From Alphaproteobacteria bacterium (GTDB taxonomy: Bacteria > Pseudomonadota > Alphaproteobacteria > Rs-D84): a stretch of 64,000 nucleotides of DNA. Numbering within the stretch: position 1 is the first letter of the stretch; each line of letters opens with the position of its first letter. Below, piece after piece: positions 16,390 to 26,184 of the stretch. The stretch lies in NCBI GenBank assembly GCA_017503725.1, contig JAFVSL010000011.1:71847-135846 (forward strand). The letters are read 5' to 3'. The position numbers and the translations under genes were made by a program. The notes under the pieces were generated by a model that had not been told where the DNA came from, ran no database searches, and saw nothing but the letters and a program-made list of their open reading frames with translations.

Positions 16390-17208
16390 TTATAACTTGT
16401 ATCTGTCGTCGTTAATAACAATTACCGCCTTGCGACGTAATTGTTTAAGTTGCTGGTCTGCCTGGAACATAGCGGATTTAAATATCGCGTTTTGTTTTAT
16501 AATATTGTCCAGGTCCCCATACTCTTTTGTCTTTTTTGCATCGCATACCAGCAAAACATTTCCATCCACCCGCGTCGACCAGGTTAATTTTTTCAACCCC
16601 GCCACACGCTCACGCACATCCGCCGCCAATTCATATTGCATTGCGGTAAATTTTTGTGGCGCACCACCTAAGTTTTCGGCCATTTTGATTGCGTCATCAC
16701 AAGATTTGGGTTTGGTTAGTTTTTTTGCAACCGCATCCGGAATATCAACCAGGCGTACAATCGTCATTTCAATTGGCAATCCGTGTTCAGTCGCCAGAGA
16801 TGTTTTTTCTGCATTGATTTCATCTGCGGTAACGTCAATCGTTGGCACAATCGTGTGTGCAACCAACACCTGCCAGGCGATTTCAGATTTAAGGGCACTG
16901 CGCGCCATATCTTTTTCAGCCGCCGTCAATTCCCCCAGGTTCATTTTCTTTAATTCCTTGTCAACGTCTTCATCACTTGGGGCGGCACCAACACTTGATG
17001 CATGTGCCAATTTAACAGCATCATCAATAATGGCGTTCAGCGCAACCCGCCGATTGTCCGATGATGTTTTTCCCTGTTTTGCCATCAGTGTTGTACGCGA
17101 TGTCACGTCGGTATCCGTAATTGGTTTACCGTTTACCGTTGCAACCACAGATGCCGCATATGCCGGCATTGCAATCATCATTGATAAAAATATCAGTGCT
17201 TTTTTCAT
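16390..17208 (-). CDS. surA: SurA-like periplasmic chaperone, short form
   Basis: SurA escorts outer-membrane proteins to the BAM complex. A signal peptide (MKKALIFLSMMIAMPAYA) is followed by the SurA N-terminal signature SVVATVNGKPITDTDV and a helical chaperone domain. The C-terminal half keeps a helix packing against the N-domain, but the parvulin isomerase region (about 140-215) is degenerate. At 272 aa the protein is much shorter than SurA with two parvulin domains (about 430 aa). Position directly after lptD supports the assignment, since lptD-surA is a classical pair. Confidence 0.82.
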   Translation of the reverse strand: MKKALIFLSMMIAMPAYAASVVATVNGKPITDTDVTSRTTLMAKQGKTSSDNRRVALNAIIDDAVKLAHASSVGAAPSDEDVDKELKKMNLGELTAAEKDMARSALKSEIAWQVLVAHTIVPTIDVTADEINAEKTSLATEHGLPIEMTIVRLVDIPDAVAKKLTKPKSCDDAIKMAENLGGAPQKFTAMQYELAADVRERVAGLKKLTWSTRVDGNVLLVCDAKKTKEYGDLDNIIKQNAIFKSAMFQADQQLKQLRRKAVIVINDDRYKL

Positions 17209-17231
17209 TTTTTCTCTTTCCTTTGCGCTTT

Positions 17232-19259
17232 TTAATATCTTTGGCCGTCAATGCTCATACCGAATCTGAATTGGAATGTTGTTGTCCCCTCATAGTCTTC
17301 TTTGACCGCATTATCACGACGATATTCGATTGATAAATAATAGCACGGATGTTCATAGAACAGTCCCCCCGTATGTCGCTGAAAATCGCCGAATGTCATA
17401 TTGTAAATACCGTTCCAACGCAATGCCCAACGATTAGATAACTGAATGCCGGCACCAATAACGGCCTCGTTAATATTATCTTCGCGGGCCAGTGTTTCTT
17501 CAAATTGTTGTGACCATATGTGCCCGACATTCAAGAAATTTTTTACCCCACCAATATGCAACGATGTTTCCATATGCCGCAATGAAAAATCGTTACGGTC
17601 CAGACGGAAACGCGTCGCCACGTCCATCCATTTGTTATTATTAAATCCGACGCGCCCCACATAATCCGACGCCCCGTGATGATAACCGCTGTTTATATCA
17701 AGTGTCTCGGCCCGATCTGTTAAATCGTATGCCTGACCCAAGAATATTTCTGCATTGGTGCCATCTTCATTGTTAAACGCGGCATATCGCACGCCATAGT
17801 CTGCGAACGTTCCATTTTCCCATAAATCATAGCCAGAAAAACGATTGTCGGAAAACAATGTTGAATCAGACAAAAATGTTCCCGCTGAATCAGTGTTATC
17901 ACTAAACTGTTCTTCTTCTGTCTGTCGCATAACGGTCAGGCGCGCCCGCGGTTCAATTACCTGGGTCCAGGTTTTATTTGGCCGAAACATTGGTAATCCC
18001 CATTCGACATACCCGCTTGGCAGAAAGCGGTTTTTATATCCCGAAAAATCGGCCGTATCGACCAAATCGGTATTATCAAAATGATATAAATCATATCGTG
18101 CATCCAGACTTAACGTCAATCGGTTCCCGCCCCACAATGTCCACGGCGATGTAATTCTTGCATCCCCGGTTACACGCTGGGATGACATACCATCACCAGA
18201 CACGCCCAAGATATCCGTGATAAATGTCATATATGTTTCATCAAATAATGGCTGGGTTTGATATACACCACGAATGTTTGGTAAAATATTTCCGCTGGGG
18301 ATTGTAGAATTTCCGCCATATTCAGAACGCATTTCTTGGAATATATGCATATCGGCCACCGCATACGCAGATTGGCCAAATAATTCCAGTTTTGCCCCCG
18401 AATCCAAATATGGTTGGTCGCTGTAAAATCCGTACTTTTGCAGGTATGTTCTGTCCGATGCACGTTCCAGGAATATTGTCGCCCGTGCATTATCACCCAA
18501 TTCAATGATATCATCGTTAAAGATATGCCAACGACTTTCCCCGGCCTTGTTGTATGTATACGATGCCTGGGTTCTGTATTCGGAATGTTCTGCATTTAGC
18601 CGATGTTCAATTTGGAACAGCGGATTTTCCTGGGTTAAATACGACAGTTTGAAAGTCGCATCGTGTGTTTCGGAAAAATTCACATACAATGGGATGTTTA
18701 TCTGGGTTCCCATTTTATTGGTTGATTCAAAGTCTGGTGTTAGAAAACCAGTCTTATATTTTACGCCTGGATCCGGCATTTCAAAATATGGCAACCATAA
18801 CACTGGAATATTGTATGCCCATAAAACTGGACTGTAAAATCGCAACATACGTTCGTCCATTTTATAGACAATCTTGTACGTTGAAATTTCCCACGCATCC
18901 CCAAATCCATCACAGTTATCACACGCCGTAAACAGTGCGTTCCGTGCCACGGTGGTGTTTCCTGTACGTTCGATATTCGCAGATTCAATATATACGTGTT
19001 CACCAATCCATAACTTGATATCGTCGCCCGTTAAACTTTCTCCATCTTGGGAAATATAAGAATCCACCAACGTCATTCGCTGACCCGACTTGTTTACAAT
19101 TTCCGTCTGGCCAGATGTTTTTATTGTCGCGCTATTTATATCATATTCAATTTTTTCAGCGGTTATTGTTTTAGGCTCGTCAACGCCAACCGACATACTG
19201 GCCACGGCAACCCCATATGTTGCCAGCAAGAATGATAAAAATGCGGATAACTTTCTCAT
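17232..19259 (-). CDS. lptD: LPS-assembly protein LptD
   Basis: Outer-membrane beta-barrel that inserts LPS into the outer leaflet together with LptE. The signal peptide covers residues 1-20. An N-terminal OstA/LptA-like jellyroll follows (about 28-140, AEKIEYDINSATIKTSG). The hallmark IPVLWLPYFEMPDPGVKYKT is followed by GFLTPDFES at the barrel entry, with aromatic-rich strands continuing to the C-terminus. A cysteine pair (CDNCDG, near 112-115) sits in the N-domain. At 675 aa it is shorter than the E. coli protein (784). The start overlaps the end of the LptF/G gene by four bases. Confidence 0.95.
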   Translation of the reverse strand: MRKLSAFLSFLLATYGVAVASMSVGVDEPKTITAEKIEYDINSATIKTSGQTEIVNKSGQRMTLVDSYISQDGESLTGDDIKLWIGEHVYIESANIERTGNTTVARNALFTACDNCDGFGDAWEISTYKIVYKMDERMLRFYSPVLWAYNIPVLWLPYFEMPDPGVKYKTGFLTPDFESTNKMGTQINIPLYVNFSETHDATFKLSYLTQENPLFQIEHRLNAEHSEYRTQASYTYNKAGESRWHIFNDDIIELGDNARATIFLERASDRTYLQKYGFYSDQPYLDSGAKLELFGQSAYAVADMHIFQEMRSEYGGNSTIPSGNILPNIRGVYQTQPLFDETYMTFITDILGVSGDGMSSQRVTGDARITSPWTLWGGNRLTLSLDARYDLYHFDNTDLVDTADFSGYKNRFLPSGYVEWGLPMFRPNKTWTQVIEPRARLTVMRQTEEEQFSDNTDSAGTFLSDSTLFSDNRFSGYDLWENGTFADYGVRYAAFNNEDGTNAEIFLGQAYDLTDRAETLDINSGYHHGASDYVGRVGFNNNKWMDVATRFRLDRNDFSLRHMETSLHIGGVKNFLNVGHIWSQQFEETLAREDNINEAVIGAGIQLSNRWALRWNGIYNMTFGDFQRHTGGLFYEHPCYYLSIEYRRDNAVKEDYEGTTTFQFRFGMSIDGQRY

Positions 19260-20314
19260 TTTTTTGCCAATATAATCAGTATGGTAACCAGTAATACAAA
19301 TTCCAGCCCCGCCAGAATAAACAAACCACTAAGGCTTGCAATCATATTTGCGCCCGACATAAACAATGCCATAACCACCGCCATCAACCCAACCGCAATT
19401 GCGGGTGCAACGCTGGCCCGGCGACGCAATAATGACGAACGCAACAGAACACACACGCACAACGCCGCCAATATTAAATTCATAAATGGCATCAGTATTC
19501 TGTTGGCCAATTCCGTCAGCACCGTTTTATGTCGTTTAATATCGGGCGAATCCAGCACAGATTTAATAAGCGTTAATGTTGGTACGCGACGTACCCGAAA
19601 TGACGTGTTTCCACCCTTGTCTACGACATTCAGGTCCATATCAAATGTATCAAATGTTCCCGTAACCATTGCATTCCCGGTTGCTTGCAGGGAACCATTT
19701 GTCATAACAATCGACAGACCCCGCGTGGTTGATACCAGTTTTCCTTTTTCTGCAAATATCGTTTGCCAGGCCCCGGCATCGCGTTGGTCTGATAACATCA
19801 CCTGGGCCAGGTCGTGTCCAGAAACCTTGTCAACATATACAACCAAACCGTCATTCAGTTCGGTAAATGCCCCCTCTTGTAATTTCATATGGGCCATACC
19901 ATATCGCAGATTCCATTGCGTGTCATAGAATTTTGATTGACTGACCGGCACCAGCCACACGCTTAACACCAAATGTAATATGGTAAGGACGCCCGCCAAC
20001 CATAACGCCGGCATTGCAATCTGGCGTGGGGAAATTCCCGATGCCGCCATAACGGTAACCTCGTTATCAGAAATCATTTTGTTGTAAATGAAAATCACGG
20101 CAATAAAGGTTACAAACGGGACAACAATCGACATAATAAACGGTATCATCAACGCCGTCAGGCCTAAAAAACTGCCTAAATTTACGCCATAGTTCAACAG
20201 GAACTTCATCATAGACATAATCTGAACCATCCAGGCCAGTCCCGTCAACACCATCAGCAACATAATAAATATAGCAATCAGTTGCCGTAAAAAATACTTA
20301 TTAAGAATCTTCAT
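19256..20314 (-). CDS. LPS export permease, LptF/LptG (YjgP/YjgQ) family
   Basis: Inner-membrane permease that, with LptB, extracts LPS and passes it to the LptC-LptA bridge. Three N-terminal helices include LAWMVQIMSMMKFLLNYG and the family motif DNEVTVMAASGISPRQI. A periplasmic jellyroll lies at about 125-255, followed by three C-terminal helices. Usually lptF and lptG occur side by side; here only one copy precedes lptD, so which it is cannot be decided. The ATG at 20314 lies seven bases after a perfect-geometry -10, indicating leaderless translation. A longer reading from 20350 would begin upstream of the transcript. Confidence 0.9.
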   Translation of the reverse strand: MKILNKYFLRQLIAIFIMLLMVLTGLAWMVQIMSMMKFLLNYGVNLGSFLGLTALMIPFIMSIVVPFVTFIAVIFIYNKMISDNEVTVMAASGISPRQIAMPALWLAGVLTILHLVLSVWLVPVSQSKFYDTQWNLRYGMAHMKLQEGAFTELNDGLVVYVDKVSGHDLAQVMLSDQRDAGAWQTIFAEKGKLVSTTRGLSIVMTNGSLQATGNAMVTGTFDTFDMDLNVVDKGGNTSFRVRRVPTLTLIKSVLDSPDIKRHKTVLTELANRILMPFMNLILAALCVCVLLRSSLLRRRASVAPAIAVGLMAVVMALFMSGANMIASLSGLFILAGLEFVLLVTILIILAKK

Positions 20315-20321
20315 ATTACGC

Positions 20322-20350
20322 AGTATAAAACCCAAAAGCCCAACCGTCAA
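20322..20350 (-). promoter_or_regulatory. Promoter of the lptF/G-lptD-surA-rlmN operon
   Basis: On the minus strand, TTGACG (20345-20350), a 17-base spacer and TATACT (20322-20327) end seven bases before the ATG. It is divergent from the nusA promoter. Confidence 0.7.
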
Positions 20351-20369
20351 ATAATATTCTACTTTTTCC

Positions 20370-20397
20370 TTGCAATTAATCGATTCGGTGCTAGAAT
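20370..20397 (+). promoter_or_regulatory. Promoter of nusA-infB
   Basis: TTGCAA (20370-20375), a 16-base spacer and TAGAAT (20392-20397). The predicted start is near 20404, leaving an 84-base leader before nusA. Confidence 0.65.
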
Positions 20398-20422
20398 AAA
20401 CTTGTTCTTAAAACAGTTTTTA

Positions 20423-20453
20423 AGGGCGGGGTTGAAAGAACCCCGCCTTTTAA
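20423..20453 (+). terminator. Hairpin attenuator-like terminator in the nusA leader
   Basis: AGGCGGGGTT-type stem: GGCGGGGTT / AACCCCGCC with a five-base loop and a short T-run, between the nusA promoter and its AGAAGGAG ribosome site. A terminator inside the leader of the NusA operon suggests autogenous attenuation, but only one stem is visible. Confidence 0.55.
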
Positions 20454-20487
20454 TAAGACACGTAAACAAGTAGAAGGAGTTAAACAA

Positions 20488-22026
20488 ATGTCTTTTGTTT
20501 CAATGCCGCGCCAGGATTTGTTGCTTGCCATCGATTCCCTGGCCCAGGAAAAGATTATTGATCGCGAAATTGTTATTGAATCGTTAGAGGCGGCAATCGC
20601 AAAAATCGCAAAACACAAATATGGCGAAGAATTTAATATCGTCGCAAACATTGATCGCAAAAATGGTGCGATTTATGTCAAGCGCTTGTTTACTGTTATT
20701 GAATCACCAGAATCTATGGGCGAAGAATATGATCCAAACACAATGCTGACGGTTGATCAGGCAAAAAAATACGCCAAAGCCCCGGTTGTTGGCGATGTTG
20801 TCGAAGACGCTTTGCCAGAACCTGAATTTGGACGTATGGCATTCCAGACCGCAAAACAAATTATGACAACGCGTGTACGTGACGCGGAAAAGGGCCGTCA
20901 ATTCGAAGAATTCAAAGACAATATTGGCGATATCGTCAGTGGTGTTGTTAAACGTATTGAATTCGGCAATATCTTTGTTGATATCAATGGCAAGGCCGAA
21001 GGTTATATCAAAGGCACTGAATTGATTCCTGGCGAACGTTTGAATGTTGGTGACCGTGTTCGTGCGTTAATTATGGACGTTGCGCGTTCTAATTCTGGAC
21101 CACAAATTTTCTTGACCCGTACACATCCAATGTTTATGGAAAAATTGTTTGTCCAAGAAGTGCCAGAAATTTACGAAGGGATTATCAAAATTAAATCTGT
21201 GGCACGTGCGCCGGGTTCCCACGCAAAAATTGCGGTTGAAACGGCCGACCCATCGATTGATGCGGTTGGTATGACCGTTGGTATCAAGGGTACACGTATT
21301 CAGCCGGTTATTAACGAATGTCACGGTGAAAAAATTGACGTTATTCTGTATTCCGAAGATCCGGCTGTATTTATCGTAAACGCAATGCAACCGGCCAAGG
21401 TCGCAAAAATCATCGTTGACGAAGATACGCGTACCGCCGCCGTTGTTGTTACCGAAGATCAACAGTCTTTGGCAATCGGTCGTCGTGGCCAGAATGTTCG
21501 CCTGGCATCACAATTGACGGGTTGGAACATTGACGTTATGAACGAGGCCGAAGAACAAGAACGTCGCGCCAAAGAATTCAAAGAAAAGACAGAATTATTC
21601 ATCCGTGGTCTGGACGTTGATGAAATGATTGCGCACCTGTTGATTACCGAAGGGTTCCGCACAATCGAAGAAATTGCATTCGTCGAATCCAGCGAATTGG
21701 AATCAATCGAAGGCTTTAATTCAGAATTGGCGGCCGAATTACAAAAACGCGCAAAAGATTATCTGGATAAAATCGAACAAGATTATCTGGACGAGGGGCA
21801 TAAACTGGGGATGTCAGACGATTTGTTGACATTTACATTTATCAAACGTCCAACAATTATGCAATTGGGTGCGGCCGGTATTAAATCATTGGATGATTTG
21901 GCGGACCTGGCATCTGATGAATTGGTTGAAATCTTGGGCGAAGATAATATGTCGAACCGCTTGGCGGGGCGCATCATTATGAAAGCGCGCGAGGTTGCAT
22001 ACGGCATAACCCAGGACGAAGAATAA
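20488..22026 (+). CDS. nusA: Transcription termination/antitermination factor NusA
   Basis: NusA binds RNA polymerase and nascent RNA, modulating pausing, intrinsic and Rho termination, and rRNA antitermination. An N-terminal polymerase-binding domain covers about 1-130. An S1 domain follows (about 140-200, GDIVSGVVKRIEFGNIFVDI), then two KH domains (about 205-350, GIKGTRIQPVINE and LAIGRRGQNVRLASQLTGW). Two C-terminal acidic helix-hairpin-helix repeats end the protein (about 370-505). The 512-aa length is normal for alphaproteobacteria. rimP, normally directly upstream, is absent. Confidence 0.96.
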   Translation: MSFVSMPRQDLLLAIDSLAQEKIIDREIVIESLEAAIAKIAKHKYGEEFNIVANIDRKNGAIYVKRLFTVIESPESMGEEYDPNTMLTVDQAKKYAKAPVVGDVVEDALPEPEFGRMAFQTAKQIMTTRVRDAEKGRQFEEFKDNIGDIVSGVVKRIEFGNIFVDINGKAEGYIKGTELIPGERLNVGDRVRALIMDVARSNSGPQIFLTRTHPMFMEKLFVQEVPEIYEGIIKIKSVARAPGSHAKIAVETADPSIDAVGMTVGIKGTRIQPVINECHGEKIDVILYSEDPAVFIVNAMQPAKVAKIIVDEDTRTAAVVVTEDQQSLAIGRRGQNVRLASQLTGWNIDVMNEAEEQERRAKEFKEKTELFIRGLDVDEMIAHLLITEGFRTIEEIAFVESSELESIEGFNSELAAELQKRAKDYLDKIEQDYLDEGHKLGMSDDLLTFTFIKRPTIMQLGAAGIKSLDDLADLASDELVEILGEDNMSNRLAGRIIMKAREVAYGITQDEE

Positions 22027-22049
22027 ATATTTAGTAGTGGAGTAGTTTT

Positions 22050-24449
22050 ATGGCAACACTGACACTTGGAAAATCTGTTACAATTGACGCGGTGCAAAGT
22101 AAAAAGGGCGACGCGGTGTTCGTAGAACGCCGTCGTCGTGTCGTTGCACCGAACAGCAACGAATTGCGTGATGAACCAAAAACGCCGGTTGCAACGCCAA
22201 AGAATGCGGCGGATGAAAAATTGCGTGCGGTACTGGCCGCGGCCAAGGCCCGCGAAGAAGAACGCAAAGCGCGCGAAGCGGCTGAAGCTGCCGCTGCCGC
22301 GAAACGCGCCGCCGAAATCGAACGCGAAGAACGCGAATACGAACAGGTTCGTTCCCAGTTGGCGGCCCGTGAAAACGCGACCCCCGTGTCAGATGTCGAA
22401 GACGACGTAAAACCACAATCTAAACCGGCACAAAATACACCCAAGATATTTACAAATAATGCGGTGGCTGGTGCAAATCGTCGTCGCAACAATGCCGATG
22501 ACGAAGATACACGTCCAAATAAACATTCGAAAAAAGACTTTAAAAAGTCTGGAAAAATATCAATTCACGATATTGTTATGGGGGGCGACGATGATGATGA
22601 CGAAATCGGCTTGCGTGGTGCAAACCGTCGCCGGTCCGAGGCATCCTTAAAACGTTTCCGTGAAAAGGCGCGTGCGGTATTTTCCGCCCCGCAAAAGGTG
22701 GAACGTGTCGTATCCCTGGGCGAAACAATCACCGTCAAAGATTTAGCAAATGCAATGGCGGAAAAGGTTGGCAACGTTATCAAGAAATTGATGGAAATGG
22801 GTATGATGGTATCAATGAATCAGTCTATTGATGCCGATACTGCTGAATTGATTGCGTCTGAATTTGGTGCGACTGTAAAGCGTGTTGTCGTTAAACCTTA
22901 TGCAGACCAATTGGAACGTGAACCGAACCCAGAAAACCTGACACCGCGTGCACCGGTTGTGACCGTTGTGGGACACGTTGACCACGGAAAAACATCCCTG
23001 TTGGATGCGTTCCGTAATGCAAACGTTGTCGCCGGCGAGGCGGGCGGTATCACCCAGCATATTTCTTCGTACGAGGTTAAAACAAAATCGGGGCAAATGA
23101 TAACTTTCCTGGACACACCGGGGCACGAAACATTTACCGCAATGCGTGCACGTGGTGCGCAAATGGCGGACATTGTTGTCTTGGTTGTTGCGGCAAACGA
23201 TTCAATTATGCCCCAAACGATTGAGGCTATTAACCACATCCGTGCCGCGGGCGTACCATTTATTGTTGCGATTAACAAAATTGACCTGCCCCAGGCGAAC
23301 GCCCAGCGCGTAAAAATGGACCTTTTACAGCAAGAAGTCCAGGTCGAAGAAATGGGTGGCGATGTTCAGTGTGTTGAAATTTCCGCAACAAAAAGAATTG
23401 GTCTGGATAAACTGGAAGAGGCCATTTTATTACAGGCCGAAATGATGGAATTAACGGCTGATGCACAAATGCCCGCTGTCGCATATGTGGTAGAGGCCAA
23501 GATGGAAAAAGGCTTGGGCGCGGTTGCAACAATCTTGATGCGCCAGGGTACATTAAAAATTGGCGATCCATTTGTTGTTGGTGAAACATTTGGTCGCGTA
23601 CGTGGTCTGATTGGTTCGGACGGTACACGTGTTAAATCTGTAAAACCGGGCCAGCCAACCGTTGTGCTGGGGCTGGATTCGGTACCAAATGCGGGTGACG
23701 AATTACGCGTTATGGAGACCGAGGCTCAAACCCGCGAAGTGGCCGCATATCGCACACAACTGGCCAAGGACAAGGCAAACGCCGTCAAACGTTCATCCCT
23801 GGAAGAATTGTTTGCCAAACGTGACGAGTCCAAGAAACTTATCCTGCCGATTATCTTGCGTGCGGACGTTCAGGGTTCTGTTGAGGCCATCGTTGATATG
23901 TTAAAAGAAATCAACACGGACAAGGTTGGTGTAGACATTCTGTCATCGGGTGTTGGACAAATTACCGAGGGCGACATCCGTCTGGCGACGGCGTCCGGTG
24001 CGGTTGTGATTGCATTTAATGTTCGTGCGGATTCGGTTGTTCGTGATATGGCGCGCAGCAATAATGTCGATATTCGCTATCACAGTGTTGTTTACCGCAT
24101 TACCGATGAAATCAAAGAAATTCTGTCGGGTAAATTGGCCCCAGAACGCAAAGAAAACTTTATCGGATACGCAGACGTTATCGCACTGTTCACCGTTGGC
24201 AAGGGCATACGCGTTGCCGGCTGCCGTATGAGCGAGGGCACAATCAAAAAAGACGCGTTCGTACGTTTGTTGCGCAACAATGTTGTTATCTATGATGGCA
24301 AGATTGGCGAATTGCGCCGTGAAAAGAACGAGGTCAAAGAAGTATCCGGTGGCGTTGAATTTGGTATGTCTTTTGACAAGTATAACGACTTGAAAGAGGG
24401 CGACCGTGTTGAATGTTACGAGGTCGAAGAAATTCGTGCCAAGATTTAA
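22050..24449 (+). CDS. infB: Translation initiation factor IF-2
   Basis: GTPase that places formyl-methionyl-tRNA on the 30S subunit. A highly charged N-terminal region with an Ala/Arg/Glu coiled segment (about 55-110) is followed by an IF2_N domain (about 220-270). The G domain starts near residue 300 with GHVDHGKTS (G1), DTPGHE (G3) and NKIDLP (G4), followed by the beta-barrels and C-terminal domains. The 799-aa length is in range. It follows nusA by 23 bases with no ylxR between. A terminator follows directly, so rbfA and truB are elsewhere. Confidence 0.96.
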   Translation: MATLTLGKSVTIDAVQSKKGDAVFVERRRRVVAPNSNELRDEPKTPVATPKNAADEKLRAVLAAAKAREEERKAREAAEAAAAAKRAAEIEREEREYEQVRSQLAARENATPVSDVEDDVKPQSKPAQNTPKIFTNNAVAGANRRRNNADDEDTRPNKHSKKDFKKSGKISIHDIVMGGDDDDDEIGLRGANRRRSEASLKRFREKARAVFSAPQKVERVVSLGETITVKDLANAMAEKVGNVIKKLMEMGMMVSMNQSIDADTAELIASEFGATVKRVVVKPYADQLEREPNPENLTPRAPVVTVVGHVDHGKTSLLDAFRNANVVAGEAGGITQHISSYEVKTKSGQMITFLDTPGHETFTAMRARGAQMADIVVLVVAANDSIMPQTIEAINHIRAAGVPFIVAINKIDLPQANAQRVKMDLLQQEVQVEEMGGDVQCVEISATKRIGLDKLEEAILLQAEMMELTADAQMPAVAYVVEAKMEKGLGAVATILMRQGTLKIGDPFVVGETFGRVRGLIGSDGTRVKSVKPGQPTVVLGLDSVPNAGDELRVMETEAQTREVAAYRTQLAKDKANAVKRSSLEELFAKRDESKKLILPIILRADVQGSVEAIVDMLKEINTDKVGVDILSSGVGQITEGDIRLATASGAVVIAFNVRADSVVRDMARSNNVDIRYHSVVYRITDEIKEILSGKLAPERKENFIGYADVIALFTVGKGIRVAGCRMSEGTIKKDAFVRLLRNNVVIYDGKIGELRREKNEVKEVSGGVEFGMSFDKYNDLKEGDRVECYEVEEIRAKI

Positions 24450-24462
24450 TAAAAACGGTATC

Positions 24463-24491
24463 AAAAAAATCCCCCAAACGGGGGATTTTTA
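24463..24491. terminator. Bidirectional terminator after infB
   Basis: ATCCCCC / GGGGGAT stem, loop AAAC, long A-run and T-run. It also serves the convergent 444-aa gene. Confidence 0.85.
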
Positions 24492-25823
24492 TTTTGTTCT
24501 GCTAATACGTCCGGCCAGCAACCACCATAATTGCTGTGCACGACTTGTTTGTTCGTTAATTTTACGCAGATGGTCTGTGTCACCATTTACATAAAAAACG
24601 CTCTTCATTAAATTGCGCGCGGGTTTATAGATTTCCTTTGGTGCGCCATTTATTTCTGCAATTGTTTTGCGAATAGCGTTATGGGCATTTTCTATATTTT
24701 GTTTTTGGGTGATCCCAGAACATAATTCCTCTGTTTCGCGCTGAATTATATGCTTTAATTTCTTTGATGGTTTTATTTCATCTTCTGTGGCAAAACGTGC
24801 ATAGGAAAACTTAGACGGCTGTAACTCTACCAATTGCGCCATTTGACGATGCAGTGAAATGACTTCGTCACTTGCCTCTGCGATTGCCTGGGGCAGGGTA
24901 TGATGAATTAACTTGTCCAATTTCTGTTCGCGTTCTTTTTGTTTTTGACTTATCCGTCCGACTAACTTTGGCGCGGTCATCAGGCCGAATTTTTTACCCG
25001 GCACAACCGCACGTGACGCCAAATGATTGCGGTACGTCTTGCGCAGGTTTTGCAACCGTGACAATCTAAGCCCCAGCATTACGCGACGAAACGCCCACCA
25101 CACGGTTTCATTTGCGATTTTGTGCATACGTTCGTTTAAATCCTTTGGTGGCATTTGCCCTGAATCCATTACACCCTGGACCAGAATTGCATTCTTGTTC
25201 AGCATTGGTCTTGTTGGTGCGCGCTTGGTTGCAAACGGGACCAGCATACCAAAATCATACGCGCGAATGTTCTGGATTACATCCATATACTTGTCGTGTT
25301 TTTCCTGGCTGACGCCGGCTGGTTTTTTATATTGAAAGAATTTCATCCGTTCATAAAGGTTGTCGTCGGGGCCCGCCTCTTTTCCGTTAAGCAAATCGCC
25401 ATAAAGTCCAAAAATCAAATCAAACGAAATGTCCGAAACAAATGCGCCACGTGGGGTCTGGTTACCCATAATTTTATCAGAATGTATTGCAATCCGATTG
25501 TCATTCCCGACGGTGACAAATTTATAGCCCAATGGTGCATATTTATTCATACACGCCAAGATAAAGCGCATATCAAAAATATCCATTTGCTTTTTGATTT
25601 CTTTTTGAACATCTGCTTTTTGTTCTTTGGCGCGATGTGCGGCGGTACGTTTGGCCTCTCTGCGCGTGTTGTGTTCTGGGTCACGTGATTGTGTTGGATT
25701 ATCAACATATACCATACGATATACGCGTTTTTTACCCTCGCGTACGCGTTTACGTAACATCATCCCGCCAATTGCAGGTTGTGACACAGCATTTTCTGTT
25801 TTATTTTCAATATTTTCGGTCAT
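24489..25823 (-). CDS. Hypothetical protein, 444 aa, highly basic
   Basis: I do not recognise a family. The protein is cytoplasmic in character: no signal peptide and no membrane helix. It is rich in Lys and Arg, especially at 20-75 (RKRVREGKKRVYRMVYV, then REAKRTAAHRAKEQKADVQKE), suggesting nucleic acid or ribosome contact. The middle (about 75-220) looks globular, with MGNQTPRGAFVSDISFDLIFGLYGDLLNG as its most distinctive stretch; the rest is mostly helical with coiled-coil potential. The ribosome site AAAGGTG supports the start. It lies upstream of no operon partner, between infB and tRNA-Val. The long intact frame and native codon use argue for a real gene. Confidence 0.7.
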   Translation of the reverse strand: MTENIENKTENAVSQPAIGGMMLRKRVREGKKRVYRMVYVDNPTQSRDPEHNTRREAKRTAAHRAKEQKADVQKEIKKQMDIFDMRFILACMNKYAPLGYKFVTVGNDNRIAIHSDKIMGNQTPRGAFVSDISFDLIFGLYGDLLNGKEAGPDDNLYERMKFFQYKKPAGVSQEKHDKYMDVIQNIRAYDFGMLVPFATKRAPTRPMLNKNAILVQGVMDSGQMPPKDLNERMHKIANETVWWAFRRVMLGLRLSRLQNLRKTYRNHLASRAVVPGKKFGLMTAPKLVGRISQKQKEREQKLDKLIHHTLPQAIAEASDEVISLHRQMAQLVELQPSKFSYARFATEDEIKPSKKLKHIIQRETEELCSGITQKQNIENAHNAIRKTIAEINGAPKEIYKPARNLMKSVFYVNGDTDHLRKINEQTSRAQQLWWLLAGRISRTK

Positions 25824-25852
25824 ATTTAATCAACACCTTTATATCTCAACTG

Positions 25853-25882
25853 GATAAAAAAATCCGCCTTGCGCGGATCAAA
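25853..25882 (-). terminator. Terminator of tRNA-Val
   Basis: On the minus strand, GATCCGC / GCGGATT with a GCAAG loop is followed by seven T residues, three bases after the tRNA 3' end. Confidence 0.8.
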
Positions 25883-25884
25883 CT

Positions 25885-25961
25885 TGGTGGGTGTTGAGGG
25901 ACTCAAACCCCCGACCCTCTCGGTGTAAACGAGATGCTCTAATCAACTGAGCTAAACACCC
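25885..25961 (-). tRNA. tRNA-Val (UAC)
   Basis: A 77-base cloverleaf on the minus strand. The acceptor stem GGGTGTT pairs with AACACCC, the D-arm contains AGCTCAGTTGATTAGAGC, and the anticodon stem TCTCG / CGAGA encloses loop TTTACAC with anticodon TAC. The T-arm has GGTTTGAGTCC and the CCA end is encoded. It has its own promoter and terminator, so it is a single-tRNA transcription unit. Confidence 0.96.
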
Positions 25962-25973
25962 AAAGCCCAGCAA

Positions 25974-26001
25974 TATTAACCTATACTTTCTTGTTTGTCA
26001 A
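25974..26001 (-). promoter_or_regulatory. Promoter of tRNA-Val
   Basis: On the minus strand, consensus TTGACA (25996-26001), a 16-base spacer and TTAATA (25974-25979). The start would fall within about ten bases of the mature 5' end. Confidence 0.55.
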
Positions 26002-26043
26002 ATATTTTTTATAAATGCGCCCCGATTGGGGAAATATTATTAT

Positions 26044-26071
26044 TTGCAAACTGGTAAATATGCTTTATAAT
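26044..26071 (+). promoter_or_regulatory. Promoter of pnp
   Basis: TTGCAA (26044-26049), a 16-base spacer and TATAAT (26066-26071). This leaves a leader of about 107 bases before pnp, with room for the RNase III/PNPase autoregulatory structure known in other bacteria. No strong hairpin is obvious. Confidence 0.65.
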
Positions 26072-26184
26072 TGCGACTGCGGGGATGAAATTGTTCCTTT
26101 TTATGCTTAATAAATAGAGTATAAAAACGAATAATTTGTCTTCGCGAAATCTAAGAAGAACAAATAAAAAATATGGAGTAAAAA

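Noticed and set aside
22031..22492. 153-aa open frame opposite the start of infB
   Set aside because: Antisense to the Ala/Arg/Glu-rich IF-2 N-terminus; the Ser/Ala/Arg-rich composition is a mirror of that.
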